This document shows positions 11,612 to 25,800 of a stretch of DNA of 64,000 bases, piece after piece. The position numbers and the translations under genes are program-made. This stretch comes from Auanema rhodensis (taxonomy: Eukaryota; Nematoda; Chromadorea; Rhabditida; Rhabditidae), in assembly GCA_964057225.1 (NCBI GenBank), contig OZ059895.1, positions 2,914,001 to 2,978,000 of the forward strand, in the 5' to 3' direction. The notes beneath the pieces are model-generated. The model worked only from the letters and a program-made list of their open reading frames with translations. It had not been told where the DNA came from and did no database searches. Within the stretch, counting starts at the first letter, position 1; each line of letters starts with the position of its first letter.

Positions 11612-13295
11612 ATATCATATGTTGAACACTATGTTGGAAAGATTTTAATTCAGATTTTTTCAACTTTCACTCAGTTTGTTTTCTAAACTTTGATTAAGAA
11701 CCTTGTTGTTTGTACACCCATAAAATATACGCAGCACAGGTTACCCTTAAATAATGAACTGACCGTCTAATCAGACATGGATCTTCCCAAGTTCTGTTGC
11801 TTGAATGGATGTTTTCCTACGTAGGCTAGTAAAACATGCCTTTCAAAGCATCAGAACATGTGATCACATTCCAATTTTTTTGTATCTATCTTGTAAAGAT
11901 AGTAATATATCATATGTTGAACACTATGTTGGAAAGATTTTAATTCGGTTTTTTTTCAACTTTCACTCAGTTTGTTTTCTTAACTTTGATTAAGAACCTT
12001 GAGTTTTGTACACCCATAAATTATACGCAGCACAGGTTACCCTTAAATAATGAACTGACCGACTAATCAGACATGGATCTTTCCTAGTTCTGTTGCTTGA
12101 ATGGATGTTTTCCTACGTAGGCTAGTAAAACATGCCCTTCAAAGCATCAGAACATGTGATCACATTCCAATATTTTTGTATCTATCTTGTAAAGATAGTA
12201 ATATATCATATGTTGAACACTATGTTGGAAAGATTTTAATTCAGATTTTTTCAACTTTCACTCAGTTTGTTTTCTAAACTTTGATTAAGAACCTTGAGTT
12301 TTGTACACCCATGAATTATACGCAGCACAGGTTACCCTTAAATAATGAACTGACCGACTAATCAGACATGGATCTTTCCTAGTTCTGTTGCTTGAATGGA
12401 TGTTTTCCTACGTAGGCTAGTAAAACATGCCCTTCAAAGCATCAGAACATGTGATCACATTCCAATTTTTTTGTATCTATCTTGTAAAGATAGTAATTAT
12501 ATCATATGTTGAACACTATGTTGGAAAGATTTTAATTCAGATTTTCTAACTTTTATTCAGTTTGTTTTTTAAACTTTGATTAAGAACTTTGATTTTCGTA
12601 CACCCATAAATTATACGCAGCACAGGTTACCCTTAAATAATGAACTGACCGACTAATCAGACATGGATCTTTCCTAGTTCTGTTGCTTGAATGGATGTTT
12701 TCCTACGTAGGCTAGTAAAACATGCCCTTCAAAGCATCAGAACATGTGATCACATTCCAATATTTTTGTATCTATCTTGTAAAGATAGTAATATATCATA
12801 TGTTGAACACTATGTTGGAAAGATTTTAATTCAGATTTTCTAACTTTTATTCAGTTTGTTTTTTAAACTTTGATTAAGAACTTTGATTTTTGTACACCCA
12901 TAAATTATACGCAGCACAGGTTACCCTTGAATAATGAACTGACCGACTAATCAGACATGGATCTTTCCTAGTTCTGTTGCTTGAATGGATGTTTTCCTAC
13001 GTAGGCTAGTAAAACATGCCCTTCAAAGCATCAGAACATGTGATCACATTCCAATTTTTTTGTATCTATCTTGTAAAGATAGTAATAAACTTTGATTTTT
13101 GTACACCCATAAATTATACGCAGCACAGGTTACCCTTAAATAATGAACTGACCGACTAATCAGACATGGATCTTTCCAAGTTCTGTTGCTTGAACGGATG
13201 TTTTCCTACGTAGGCTAGTAAAACATGCCCTTCAAAGCATCAGAACATGTGATCACATTTCAATTTTTTTGTATCTATCTTGTAAAGATAGTAAT
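11612..13295 (+). repeat. HOR copy C-D-B-A'-A-S, 1684 bp
   Basis: Offset partner (8334 bp) of 3278-4961. It has a private C-to-T change near 11840 in the C tail. Unlike its partner, the A member lacks AAATTTTGATTCAG. Confidence 0.9.
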
Positions 13296-14979
13296 ATATC
13301 ATATGTTGAACACTATGTTGGAAAGATTTTAATTCAGATTTTTTCAACTTTCACTCAGTTTGTTTTCTAAACTTTGATTAAGAACCTTGTTGTTTGTACA
13401 CCCATAAAATATACGCAGCACAGGTTACCCTTAAATAATGAACTGACCGTCTAATCAGACATGGATCTTCCCAAGTTCTGTTGCTTGAATGGATGTTTTC
13501 CTACGTAGGCTAGTAAAACATGCCCTTCAAAGCATCAGAACATGTGATCACATTCCAATTTTTTTGTATCTATCTTGTAAAGATAGTAATATATCATATG
13601 TTGAACACTATGTTGGAAAGATTTTAATTCGGTTTTTTTTCAACTTTCACTCAGTTTGTTTTCTTAACTTTGATTAAGAACCTTGAGTTTTGTACACCCA
13701 TAAATTATACGCAGCACAGGTTACCCTTAAATAATGAACTGACCGACTAATCAGACATGGATCTTTCCTAGTTCTGTTGCTTGAATGGATGTTTTCCTAC
13801 GTAGTCTAGTAAAACATGCCCTTCAAAGCATCAGAACATGTGATCACATTCCAATTTTTTTGTATCTATCTTGTAAAGATAGTAATATATCATATGTTGA
13901 ACACTATGTTGGAAAGATTTTAATTCAGATTTTTTCAACTTTCACTCAGTTTGTTTTCTAAACTTTGATTAAGAACCTTGAGTTTTGTACACCTATGAAT
14001 TATACGCAGCACAGGTTACCCTTAAATAATGAACTGACCGACTAATCAGACATGGATCTTTCCTAGTTCTGTTGCTTGAATGGATGTTTTCCTACGTAGG
14101 CTAGTAAAACATGCCCTTCAAAGCATCAGAACATGTGATCACATTCCAATTTTTTTGTATCTATCTTGTAAAGATAGTAATTATATCATATGTTGAACAC
14201 TATGTTGGAAAGATTTTAATTCAGATTTTCTAACTTTTATTCAGTTTGTTTTTTAAACTTTGATTAAGAACTTTGATTTTCGTACACCCATAAATTATAC
14301 GCAGCACAGGTTACCCTTAAATAATGAACTGACCGACTAATCAGACATGGATCTTTCCTAGTTCTGTTGCTTGAATGGATGTTTTCCTACGTAGGCTAGT
14401 AAAACATGCCCTTCAAAGCATCAGAACATGTGATCACATTCCAATTTTTTTGTATCTATCTTGTAAAGATAGTAATATATCATATGTTGAACACTATGTT
14501 GGAAAGATTTTAATTCAGATTTTCTAACTTTTATTCAGTTTGTTTTTTAAACTTTGATTAAGAACTTTGATTTTTGTACACCCATAAATTATACGCAGCA
14601 CAGGTTACCCTTGAATAATGAACTGACCGACTAATCAGACATGGATCTTTCCTAGTTCTGTTGCTTGAATGGATGTTTTCCTACGTAGGCTAGTAAAACA
14701 TGCCCTTCAAAGCATCAGAACATGTGATCACATTCCAATTTTTTTGTATCTATCTTGTAAAGATAGTAATAAACTTTGATTTTTGTACACCCATAAATTA
14801 TACGCAGCACAGGTTACCCTTAAATAATGAACTGACCGACTAATCAGACATGGATCTTTCCAAGTTCTGTTGCTTGAACGGATGTTTTCCTACGTAGGCT
14901 AGTAAAACATGCCCTTCAAAGCATCAGAACATGTGATCACATTTCAATTTTTTTGTATCTATCTTGTAAAGATAGTAAT
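13296..14979 (+). repeat. HOR copy C-D-B-A'-A-S, 1684 bp
   Basis: Follows in register and carries CACCTATGAAT near 13990, shared with the copy at 4962-6645. A private change near 13805 (GTAGTCTAG) breaks one 10 bp palindrome. Confidence 0.9.
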
Positions 14980-16747
14980 ATATCATATGTTGAACACTAT
15001 GTTGGAAAGATTTTAATTCAGATTTTTTCAACTTTCACTCAGTTTGTTTTCTAAACTTTGATTAAGAACCTTGTTGTTTGTACACCCATAAAATATACGC
15101 AGCACAGGTTACCCTTAAATAATGAACTGACCGTCTAATCAGACATGGATCTTCCCAAGTTCTGTTGCTTGAATGGATGTTTTCCTACGTAGGCTAGTAA
15201 AACATGCCCTTCAAAGCATCAGAACATGTGATCACATTCCAATTTTTTTGTATCTATCTTGTAAAGATAGTAATATATCATATGTTGAACACTATGTTGG
15301 AAAGATTTTAATTCGGTTTTTTTTCAACTTTCACTCAGTTTGTTTTCTTAACTTTGATTAAGAACCTTGAGTTTTGTACACCCATAAATTATACGCAGCA
15401 CAGGTTACCCTTAAATAATGAACTGACCGACTAATCAGACATGGATCTTTCCTAGTTCTGTTGCTTGAATGGATGTTTTCCTACGTAGGCTAGTAAAACA
15501 TGCCCTTCAAAGCATCAGAACATGTGATCACATTCCAATTTTTTTGTATCTATCTTGTAAAGATAGTAATATATCATATGTTGAACACTATGTTGGAAAG
15601 ATTTTAATTCAGATTTACGAACTTTCACTCAGTTTGTTTTTTAAACTTTGATTGAGAACTTTGATTTTTGTACACCCATAAATTATACGCAGCACAGGTT
15701 ACCCTTAAATAATGAACTGACCGACTAATCAGACATGGATCTTTCCAAGTTCTGTTGCTTGAATGGATGTTTTCCTACGTAGGCTAGTAGAACATGCCAT
15801 TCAAAGCATCAGAACATGTGACCACATTCCAATTTTTTTGTATCTATCTTGTAAAGATAGTAATATATCATATGTTGAACACTATGTTGGAAAGATTTTA
15901 ATTCAGATTTTCTAACTTTTATTCAGTTTGTTTTTTAAACTTTGATTAAGAACTTTGATTTTTGTACACCCATAAATTATACGCAGCACAGGTTACCCTT
16001 AAATAATGAACTGACCGACTAATCAGACATGGATCTTTCCTAGTTCTGTTGCTTGAATGGATGTTTTCCTACGTAGGCTAGTAAAACATGCCCTTCAAAG
16101 CATCAGAACATGTGATCACATTCCAATTTTTTTGTATCTATCTTGTAAAGATAGTAATATATCATATGTTGAACACTATGTTGGAAAGATTTTAATTCAG
16201 ATTTTTTCAACTTTCACTCAGTTTGTTTTCTAAACTTTGATTAAGAACCTTGAGTTTTGTACACCCATAAAATATACGCAGCACAGGTTACCCTTAAATA
16301 ATGAACTGACTGTCTAATCAGACATGGATCTTCCCCAGTTCTGTTGCTTGAATGGATGTTTTCCTACGTAGGCTAGTAAAACATGCCCTTCAAAGCATCA
16401 GAACATGTGATCACATTCCAATTTTTTTGTATCTATCTTGTAAAGATAGTAATATATCATATGTTGAACACTATGTTGGAAAGATTTTAATTCAGATTTT
16501 CGAACTTTTATTCAGTTTGTTTTTTAAACTTTGATTAAGAACTTTGATTTTTGTACACCCATAAATTATACGCAGCACAGGTTACCCTTAATTAATGAAC
16601 TGACCGACTAATCAGACATGGATCTTTCCAAGTTCTGTTGCTTGAACGGATGTTTTCCTACGTAGGCTAGTAAAACATGCCCTTCAAAGCATCAGAACAT
16701 GTGATCACATTCCAATTTTTTTGTATCTATCTTGTAAAGATAGTAAT
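14980..16747 (+). repeat. C-D-E-A-B-F transition block
   Basis: Begins like 6646 (C-D-E-A) and then continues with B-F. The B tail has GACTGTCTAATC and CTTCCCCAG, a combination that recurs before F near 21360, 27500 and 30485. This is the first F monomer in the window. The A-B-F-A'-A-S run starting at 15865 is seen again at 20914. Confidence 0.85.
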
Positions 16748-19700
16748 TATATCATATGTTGAACACTATGTTGGAAAGATTTTAATTCAGATTTTCTAAC
16801 TTTTATTCAGTTTGTTTTTTTAACTTTGATTAAGAACTTTGATTTTCGTACACCCATAAATTATACGCAGCACAGGTTACCCTTAAATAATGAACTGACC
16901 GACTAATCAGACATGGATCTTTCCTAGTTCTGTTGCTTGAATGGATGTTTTCCTACGTAGGCTAGTAAAACATGCCCTTCAAAGCATCAGAACATGTGAT
17001 CACATTCCAATATTTTTGTATCTATCTTGTAAAGATAGTAATATATCATATGTTGAACACTATGTTGGAAAGATTTTAATTCAGATTTTCTAACTTTTAT
17101 TCAGTTTGTTTTTTAAACTTTGATTAAGAACTTTGATTTTTGTACACCCATAAATTATACGCAGCACAGGTTACCCTTGAATAATGAACTGACCGACTAA
17201 TCAGACATGGATCTTTCCTAGTTCTGTTGCTTGAATGGATGTTTTCCTACGTAGGCTAGTAAAACATGCCCTTCAAAGCATCAGAACATGTGATCACATT
17301 CCAATTTTTTTGTATCTATCTTGTAAAGATAGTAATAAACTTTGATTTTTGTACACCCATAAATTATACGCAGCACAGGTTACCCTTAAATAATGAACTG
17401 ACCGACTAATCAGACATGGATCTTTCCAAGTTCTGTTGCTTGAACGGATGTTTTCCTACGTAGGCTAGTAAAACATGCCCTTCAAAGCATCAGAACATGT
17501 GATCACATTCCAATTTTTTTGTATCTATCTTGTAAAGATAGTAATATATCATATGTTGAACACTATGTTGGAAAGATTTTAATTCGGTTTTTTTTCAACT
17601 TTCACTCAGTTTGTTTTCTTAACTTTGATTAAGAACCTTGAGTTTTGTACACCCATAAATTATACGCAGCACAGGTTACCCTTAAATAATGAACTGACCG
17701 ACTAATCAGACATGGATCTTTCCTAGTTCTGTTGCTTGAATGGATGTTTTCCTACGTAGGCTAGTAAAACATGCCCTTCAAAGCATCAGAACATGTGATC
17801 ACATTCCAATTTTTTTGTATCTATCTTGTAAAGATAGTAATATATCATATGTTGAACACTATGTTGGAAAGATTTTAATTCAGATTTTCTAACTTTTATT
17901 CAGTTTGTTTTTTAAACTTTGATTAAGAACTTTGATTTTTGTACACCCATAAATTATACGCAGCACAGGTTACCCTTGAATAATGAACTGACCGACTAAT
18001 CAGACATGGATCTTTCCTAGTTCTGTTGCTTGAATGGATGTTTTCCTACGTAGGCTAGTAAAACATGCCCTTCAAAGCATCAGAACATGTGATCACATTC
18101 CAATTTTTTTGTATCTATCTTGTAAAGATAGTAATAAACTTTGATTTTTGTACACCCATAAATTATACGCAGCACAGGTTACCCTTAAATAATGAACTGA
18201 CCGACTAATCAGACATGGATCTTTCCAAGTTCTGTTGCTTGAACGGATGTTTTCCTACGTAGGCTAGTAAAACATGCCCTTCAAAGCATCAGAACATGTG
18301 ATCACATTCCAATTTTTTTGTATCTATCTTGTAAAGATAGTAATATATCATATGTTGAACACTATGTTGGAAAGATTTTAATTCGGTTTTTTTTCAACTT
18401 TCACTCAGTTTGTTTTCTTAACTTTGATTAAGAACCTTGAGTTTTGTACACCCATAAATTATACGCAGCACAGGTTACCCTTAAATAATGAACTGACCGA
18501 CTAATCAGACATGGATCTTTCCTAGTTCTGTTGCTTGAATGGATGTTTTCCTACGTAGGCTAGTAAAACATGCCCTTCAAAGCATCAGAACATGTGATCA
18601 CATTCCAATTTTTTTGTATCTATCTTGTAAAGATAGTAATATATCATATGTTGAACACTATGTTGGAAAGATTTTAATTCAGATTTACGAACTTTCACTC
18701 AGTTTGTTTTTTAAACTTTGATTGAGAACTTTGATTTTTGTACACCCATAAATTATACGCAGCACAGGTTACCCTTAAATAATGAACTGACCGTCTAATC
18801 AGACATGGATCTTCCCAAGTTCTGTTGCTTGAATGGATGTTTTCCTACGTAGGCTAGTAAAACATGCCCTTCAAAGCATCAGAACATGTGATCACATTCC
18901 AATTTTTTTGTATCTATCTTGTAAAGATAGTAATATATCATATGTTGAACACTATGTTGGAAAGATTTTAATTCGGTTTTTTTTCAACTTTCACTCAGTT
19001 TGTTTTCTTAACTTTGATTAAGAACCTTGAGTTTTGTACACCCATAAATTATACGCAGCACAGGTTACCCTTAAATAATGAACTGACCGACTAATCAGAC
19101 ATGGATCTTTCCTAGTTCTGTTGCTTGAATGGATGTTTTCCTACGTAGGCTAGTAAAACATGCCCTTCAAAGCATCAGAACATGTGATCACATTTCAATT
19201 TTTTTGTATCTATCTTGTAAAGATAGTAATATATCATATGTTGAACACTATGTTGGAAAGATTTTAATTCAGATTTTTTCAACTTTCACTCAGTTTGTTT
19301 TCTAAACTTTGATTAAGAACCTTGTTGTTTGTACACCCATAAAATATACGCAGCACAGGTTACCCTTAAATAATGAACTGACCGTCTAATCAGACATGGA
19401 TCTTCCCAAGTTCTGTTGCTTGAATGGATGTTTTCCTACGTAGGCTAGTAAAACATGCCCTTCAAAGCATCAGAACATGTGATCACATTCCAATTTTTTT
19501 GTATCTATCTTGTAAAGATAGTAATATATCATATGTTGAACACTATGTTGGAAAGATTTTAATTCGGTTTTTTTTCAACTTTCACTCAGTTTGTTTTCTT
19601 AACTTTGATTAAGAACCTTGAGTTTTGTACACCCATAAATTATACGCAGCACAGGTTACCCTTAAATAATGAACTGACCGACTAATCAGACATGGATCTT

Positions 19701-22700
19701 TCCTAGTTCTGTTGCTTGAATGGATGTTTTCCTACGTAGGCTAGTAAAACATGCCCTTCAAAGCATCAGAACATGTGATCACATTCCAATTTTTTTGTAT
19801 CTATCTTGTAAAGATAGTAATATATCATATGTTGAACACTATGTTGGAAAGATTTTAATTCAGATTTACGAACTTTCACTCAGTTTGTTTTTTAAACTTT
19901 GATTGAGAACTTTGATTTTTGTACACCCATAAATTATACGCAGCACAGGTTACCCTTAAATAATGAACTGACCGACTAATCAGACATGGATCTTTCCAAG
20001 TTCTGTTGCTTGAATGGATGTTTTCCTACGTAGGCTAGTAGAACATGCCATTCAAAGCATCAGAACATGTGACCACATTCCAATTTTTTTGTATCTATCT
20101 TGTAAAGATAGTAATATATCATATGTTGAACACTATGTTGGAAAGATTTTAATTCAGATTTTCTAACTTTTATTCAGTTTGTTTTTTAAACTTTGATTAA
20201 GAACTTTGATTTTTGTACACCCATAAATTATACGCAGCACAGGTTACCCTTAAATAATGAACTGACCGACTAATCAGACATGGATCTTTCCTAGTTCTGT
20301 TGCTTGAATGGATGTTTTCCTACGTAGGCTAGTAAAACATGCCCTTCAAAGCATCAGAACATGTGATCACATTCCAATTTTTTTGTATCTATCTTGTAAA
20401 GATAGTAATATATCATATGTTGAACACTATGTTGGAAAGATTTTAATTCAGATTTTTTCAACTTTCACTCAGTTTGTTTTCTTAACTTTGATTAAGAACC
20501 TTGTTGTTTGTACACCCATAAATTATACGCAGCACAGGTTACCCTTAAATAATGAACTGACCGACTAATCAGACATGGATCTTTCCTAGTTCTGTTGCTT
20601 GAATGGATGTTTTCCTACGTAGGCTAGTAAAACATGCCCTTCAAAGCATCAGAACATGTGATCACATTCCAATTTTTTTGTATCTATCTTGTAAAGATAG
20701 TAATAAACTTTGATTTTTGTACACCCATAAATTATACGCAGCACAGGTTACCCTTAAATAATGAACTGACCGACTAATCAGACATGGATCTTTCCTAGTT
20801 CTGTTGCTTGAATGGATGTTTTCCTACGTAGGCTAGTAAAACATGCCCTTCAAAGCATCAGAACATGTGATCACATTCCAATTTTTTTGTATCTATCTTG
20901 TAAAGATAGTAATATATCATATGTTGAACACTATGTTGGAAAGATTTTAATTCAGATTTTCTAACTTTTATTCAGTTTGTTTTTTAAACTTTGATTAAGA
21001 ACTTTGATTTTTGTACACCCATAAATTATACGCAGCACAGGTTACCCTTAAATAATGAACTGACCGACTAATCAGACATGGATCTTTCCTAGTTCTGTTG
21101 CTTGAATGGATGTTTTCCTACGTAGGCTAGTAAAACATGCCCTTCAAAGCATCAGAACATGTGATCACATTCCAATTTTTTTGTATCTATCTTGTAAAGA
21201 TAGTAATATATCATATGTTGAACACTATGTTGGAAAGATTTTAATTCAGATTTTTTCAACTTTCACTCAGTTTGTTTTCTAAACTTTGATTAAGAACCTT
21301 GAGTTTTGTACACCCATAAAATATACGCAGCACAGGTTACCCTTAAATAATGAACTGACTGTCTAATCAGACATGGATCTTCCCCAGTTCTGTTGCTTGA
21401 ATGGATGTTTTCCTACGTAGGCTAGTAAAACATGCCCTTCAAAGCATCAGAACATGTGATCACATTCCAATTTTTTTGTATCTATCTTGTAAAGATAGTA
21501 ATATATCATATGTTGAACACTATGTTGGAAAGATTTTAATTCAGATTTTCGAACTTTTATTCAGTTTGTTTTTTAAACTTTGATTAAGAACTTTGATTTT
21601 TGTACACCCATAAATTATACGCAGCACAGGTTACCCTTAATTAATGAACTGACCGACTAATCAGACATGGATCTTTCCAAGTTCTGTTGCTTGAACGGAT
21701 GTTTTCCTACGTAGGCTAGTAAAACATGCCCTTCAAAGCATCAGAACATGTGATCACATTCCAATTTTTTTGTATCTATCTTGTAAAGATAGTAATTATA
21801 TCATATGTTGAACACTATGTTGGAAAGATTTTAATTCAGATTTTCTAACTTTTATTCAGTTTGTTTTTTTAACTTTGATTAAGAACTTTGATTTTCGTAC
21901 ACCCATAAATTATACGCAGCACAGGTTACCCTTAAATAATGAACTGACCGACTAATCAGACATGGATCTTTCCTAGTTCTGTTGCTTGAATGGATGTTTT
22001 CCTACGTAGGCTAGTAAAACATGCCCTTCAAAGCATCAGAACATGTGATCACATTCCAATATTTTTGTATCTATCTTGTAAAGATAGTAATATATCATAT
22101 GTTGAACACTATGTTGGAAAGATTTTAATTCAGATTTTCTAACTTTTATTCAGTTTGTTTTTTAAACTTTGATTAAGAACTTTGATTTTTGTACACCCAT
22201 AAATTATACGCAGCACAGGTTACCCTTGAATAATGAACTGACCGACTAATCAGACATGGATCTTTCCTAGTTCTGTTGCTTGAATGGATGTTTTCCTACG
22301 TAGGCTAGTAAAACATGCCCTTCAAAGCATCAGAACATGTGATCACATTCCAATTTTTCTGTATCTATCTTGTAAAGATAGTAATAAACTTTGATTTTTG
22401 TACACCCATAAATTATACGCAGCACAGGTTACCCTTAAATAATGAACTGACCGACTAATCAGACATGGATCTTTCCAAGTTCTGTTGCTTGAACGGATGT
22501 TTTCCTACGTAGGCTAGTAAAACATGCCCTTCAAAGCATCAGAACATGTGATCACATTCCAATTTTTTTGTATCTATCTTGTAAAGATAGTAATATATCA
22601 TATGTTGAACACTATGTTGGAAAGATTTTAATTCAGATTTTTTCAACTTTCACTCAGTTTGTTTTCTTAACTTTGATTAAGAACCTTGTTGTTTGTACAC

Positions 22701-22889
22701 CCATAAATTATACGCAGCACAGGTTACCCTTAAATAATGAACTGACCGACTAATCAGACATGGATCTTTCCTAGTTCTGTTGCTTGAATGGATCTTTTCC
22801 TACGTAGGCTAGTAAAACATGCCCTTCAAAGCATCAGAACATGTGATCACATTCCAATTTTTTTGTATCTATCTTGTAAAGATAGTAAT
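16748..22889 (+). repeat. Tandem duplication, copy 1: 22-monomer, 6142 bp unit
   Basis: Order: A'-A-S-D-A-S-D-E-D-C-D-E-A-G-S-A-B-F-A'-A-S-G. The first A' has seven T before AAC (near 16818). Rare markers inside are CAATTTTTCTG near 22351 and GGATCTTTTCC near 22790. All landmarks compared occur again exactly 6142 bp later. It contains a smaller tandem repeat, S-D-A (799 bp), at 17337 and 18136. Confidence 0.93.
18641..18934 (+). repeat. Chimeric monomer, E head with C tail
   Basis: Starts with the E signature (TTACGAACTTTCAC, GATTGAG) but ends with the C tail (CGTCTAATC, CTTCCCAAG) instead of the usual E tail with GTAGAAC and GACCAC. The identical chimera is found 6142 bp later near 24783, so it predates that duplication. 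Confidence 0.8.
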
Positions 22890-25800
22890 TATATCATATG
22901 TTGAACACTATGTTGGAAAGATTTTAATTCAGATTTTCTAACTTTTATTCAGTTTGTTTTTTTAACTTTGATTAAGAACTTTGATTTTCGTACACCCATA
23001 AATTATACGCAGCACAGGTTACCCTTAAATAATGAACTGACCGACTAATCAGACATGGATCTTTCCTAGTTCTGTTGCTTGAATGGATGTTTTCCTACGT
23101 AGGCTAGTAAAACATGCCCTTCAAAGCATCAGAACATGTGATCACATTCCAATATTTTTGTATCTATCTTGTAAAGATAGTAATATATCATATGTTGAAC
23201 ACTATGTTGGAAAGATTTTAATTCAGATTTTCTAACTTTTATTCAGTTTGTTTTTTAAACTTTGATTAAGAACTTTGATTTTTGTACACCCATAAATTAT
23301 ACGCAGCACAGGTTACCCTTGAATAATGAACTGACCGACTAATCAGACATGGATCTTTCCTAGTTCTGTTGCTTGAATGGATGTTTTCCTACGTAGGCTA
23401 GTAAAACATGCCCTTCAAAGCATCAGAACATGTGATCACATTCCAATTTTTTTGTATCTATCTTGTAAAGATAGTAATAAACTTTGATTTTTGTACACCC
23501 ATAAATTATACGCAGCACAGGTTACCCTTAAATAATGAACTGACCGACTAATCAGACATGGATCTTTCCAAGTTCTGTTGCTTGAACGGATGTTTTCCTA
23601 CGTAGGCTAGTAAAACATGCCCTTCAAAGCATCAGAACATGTGATCACATTCCAATTTTTTTGTATCTATCTTGTAAAGATAGTAATATATCATATGTTG
23701 AACACTATGTTGGAAAGATTTTAATTCGGTTTTTTTTCAACTTTCACTCAGTTTGTTTTCTTAACTTTGATTAAGAACCTTGAGTTTTGTACACCCATAA
23801 ATTATACGCAGCACAGGTTACCCTTAAATAATGAACTGACCGACTAATCAGACATGGATCTTTCCTAGTTCTGTTGCTTGAATGGATGTTTTCCTACGTA
23901 GGCTAGTAAAACATGCCCTTCAAAGCATCAGAACATGTGATCACATTCCAATTTTTTTGTATCTATCTTGTAAAGATAGTAATATATCATATGTTGAACA
24001 CTATGTTGGAAAGATTTTAATTCAGATTTTCTAACTTTTATTCAGTTTGTTTTTTAAACTTTGATTAAGAACTTTGATTTTTGTACACCCATAAATTATA
24101 CGCAGCACAGGTTACCCTTGAATAATGAACTGACCGACTAATCAGACATGGATCTTTCCTAGTTCTGTTGCTTGAATGGATGTTTTCCTACGTAGGCTAG
24201 TAAAACATGCCCTTCAAAGCATCAGAACATGTGATCACATTCCAATTTTTTTGTATCTATCTTGTAAAGATAGTAATAAACTTTGATTTTTGTACACCCA
24301 TAAATTATACGCAGCACAGGTTACCCTTAAATAATGAACTGACCGACTAATCAGACATGGATCTTTCCAAGTTCTGTTGCTTGAACGGATGTTTTCCTAC
24401 GTAGGCTAGTAAAACATGCCCTTCAAAGCATCAGAACATGTGATCACATTCCAATTTTTTTGTATCTATCTTGTAAAGATAGTAATATATCATATGTTGA
24501 ACACTATGTTGGAAAGATTTTAATTCGGTTTTTTTTCAACTTTCACTCAGTTTGTTTTCTTAACTTTGATTAAGAACCTTGAGTTTTGTACACCCATAAA
24601 TTATACGCAGCACAGGTTACCCTTAAATAATGAACTGACCGACTAATCAGACATGGATCTTTCCTAGTTCTGTTGCTTGAATGGATGTTTTCCTACGTAG
24701 GCTAGTAAAACATGCCCTTCAAAGCATCAGAACATGTGATCACATTCCAATTTTTTTGTATCTATCTTGTAAAGATAGTAATATATCATATGTTGAACAC
24801 TATGTTGGAAAGATTTTAATTCAGATTTACGAACTTTCACTCAGTTTGTTTTTTAAACTTTGATTGAGAACTTTGATTTTTGTACACCCATAAATTATAC
24901 GCAGCACAGGTTACCCTTAAATAATGAACTGACCGTCTAATCAGACATGGATCTTCCCAAGTTCTGTTGCTTGAATGGATGTTTTCCTACGTAGGCTAGT
25001 AAAACATGCCCTTCAAAGCATCAGAACATGTGATCACATTCCAATTTTTTTGTATCTATCTTGTAAAGATAGTAATATATCATATGTTGAACACTATGTT
25101 GGAAAGATTTTAATTCGGTTTTTTTTCAACTTTCACTCAGTTTGTTTTCTTAACTTTGATTAAGAACCTTGAGTTTTGTACACCCATAAATTATACGCAG
25201 CACAGGTTACCCTTAAATAATGAACTGACCGACTAATCAGACATGGATCTTTCCTAGTTCTGTTGCTTGAATGGATGTTTTCCTACGTAGGCTAGTAAAA
25301 CATGCCCTTCAAAGCATCAGAACATGTGATCACATTTCAATTTTTTTGTATCTATCTTGTAAAGATAGTAATATATCATATGTTGAACACTATGTTGGAA
25401 AGATTTTAATTCAGATTTTTTCAACTTTCACTCAGTTTGTTTTCTAAACTTTGATTAAGAACCTTGTTGTTTGTACACCCATAAAATATACGCAGCACAG
25501 GTTACCCTTAAATAATGAACTGACCGTCTAATCAGACATGGATCTTCCCAAGTTCTGTTGCTTGAATGGATGTTTTCCTACGTAGGCTAGTAAAACATGC
25601 CCTTCAAAGCATCAGAACATGTGATCACATTCCAATTTTTTTGTATCTATCTTGTAAAGATAGTAATATATCATATGTTGAACACTATGTTGGAAAGATT
25701 TTAATTCGGTTTTTTTTCAACTTTCACTCAGTTTGTTTTCTTAACTTTGATTAAGAACCTTGAGTTTTGTACACCCATAAATTATACGCAGCACAGGTTA

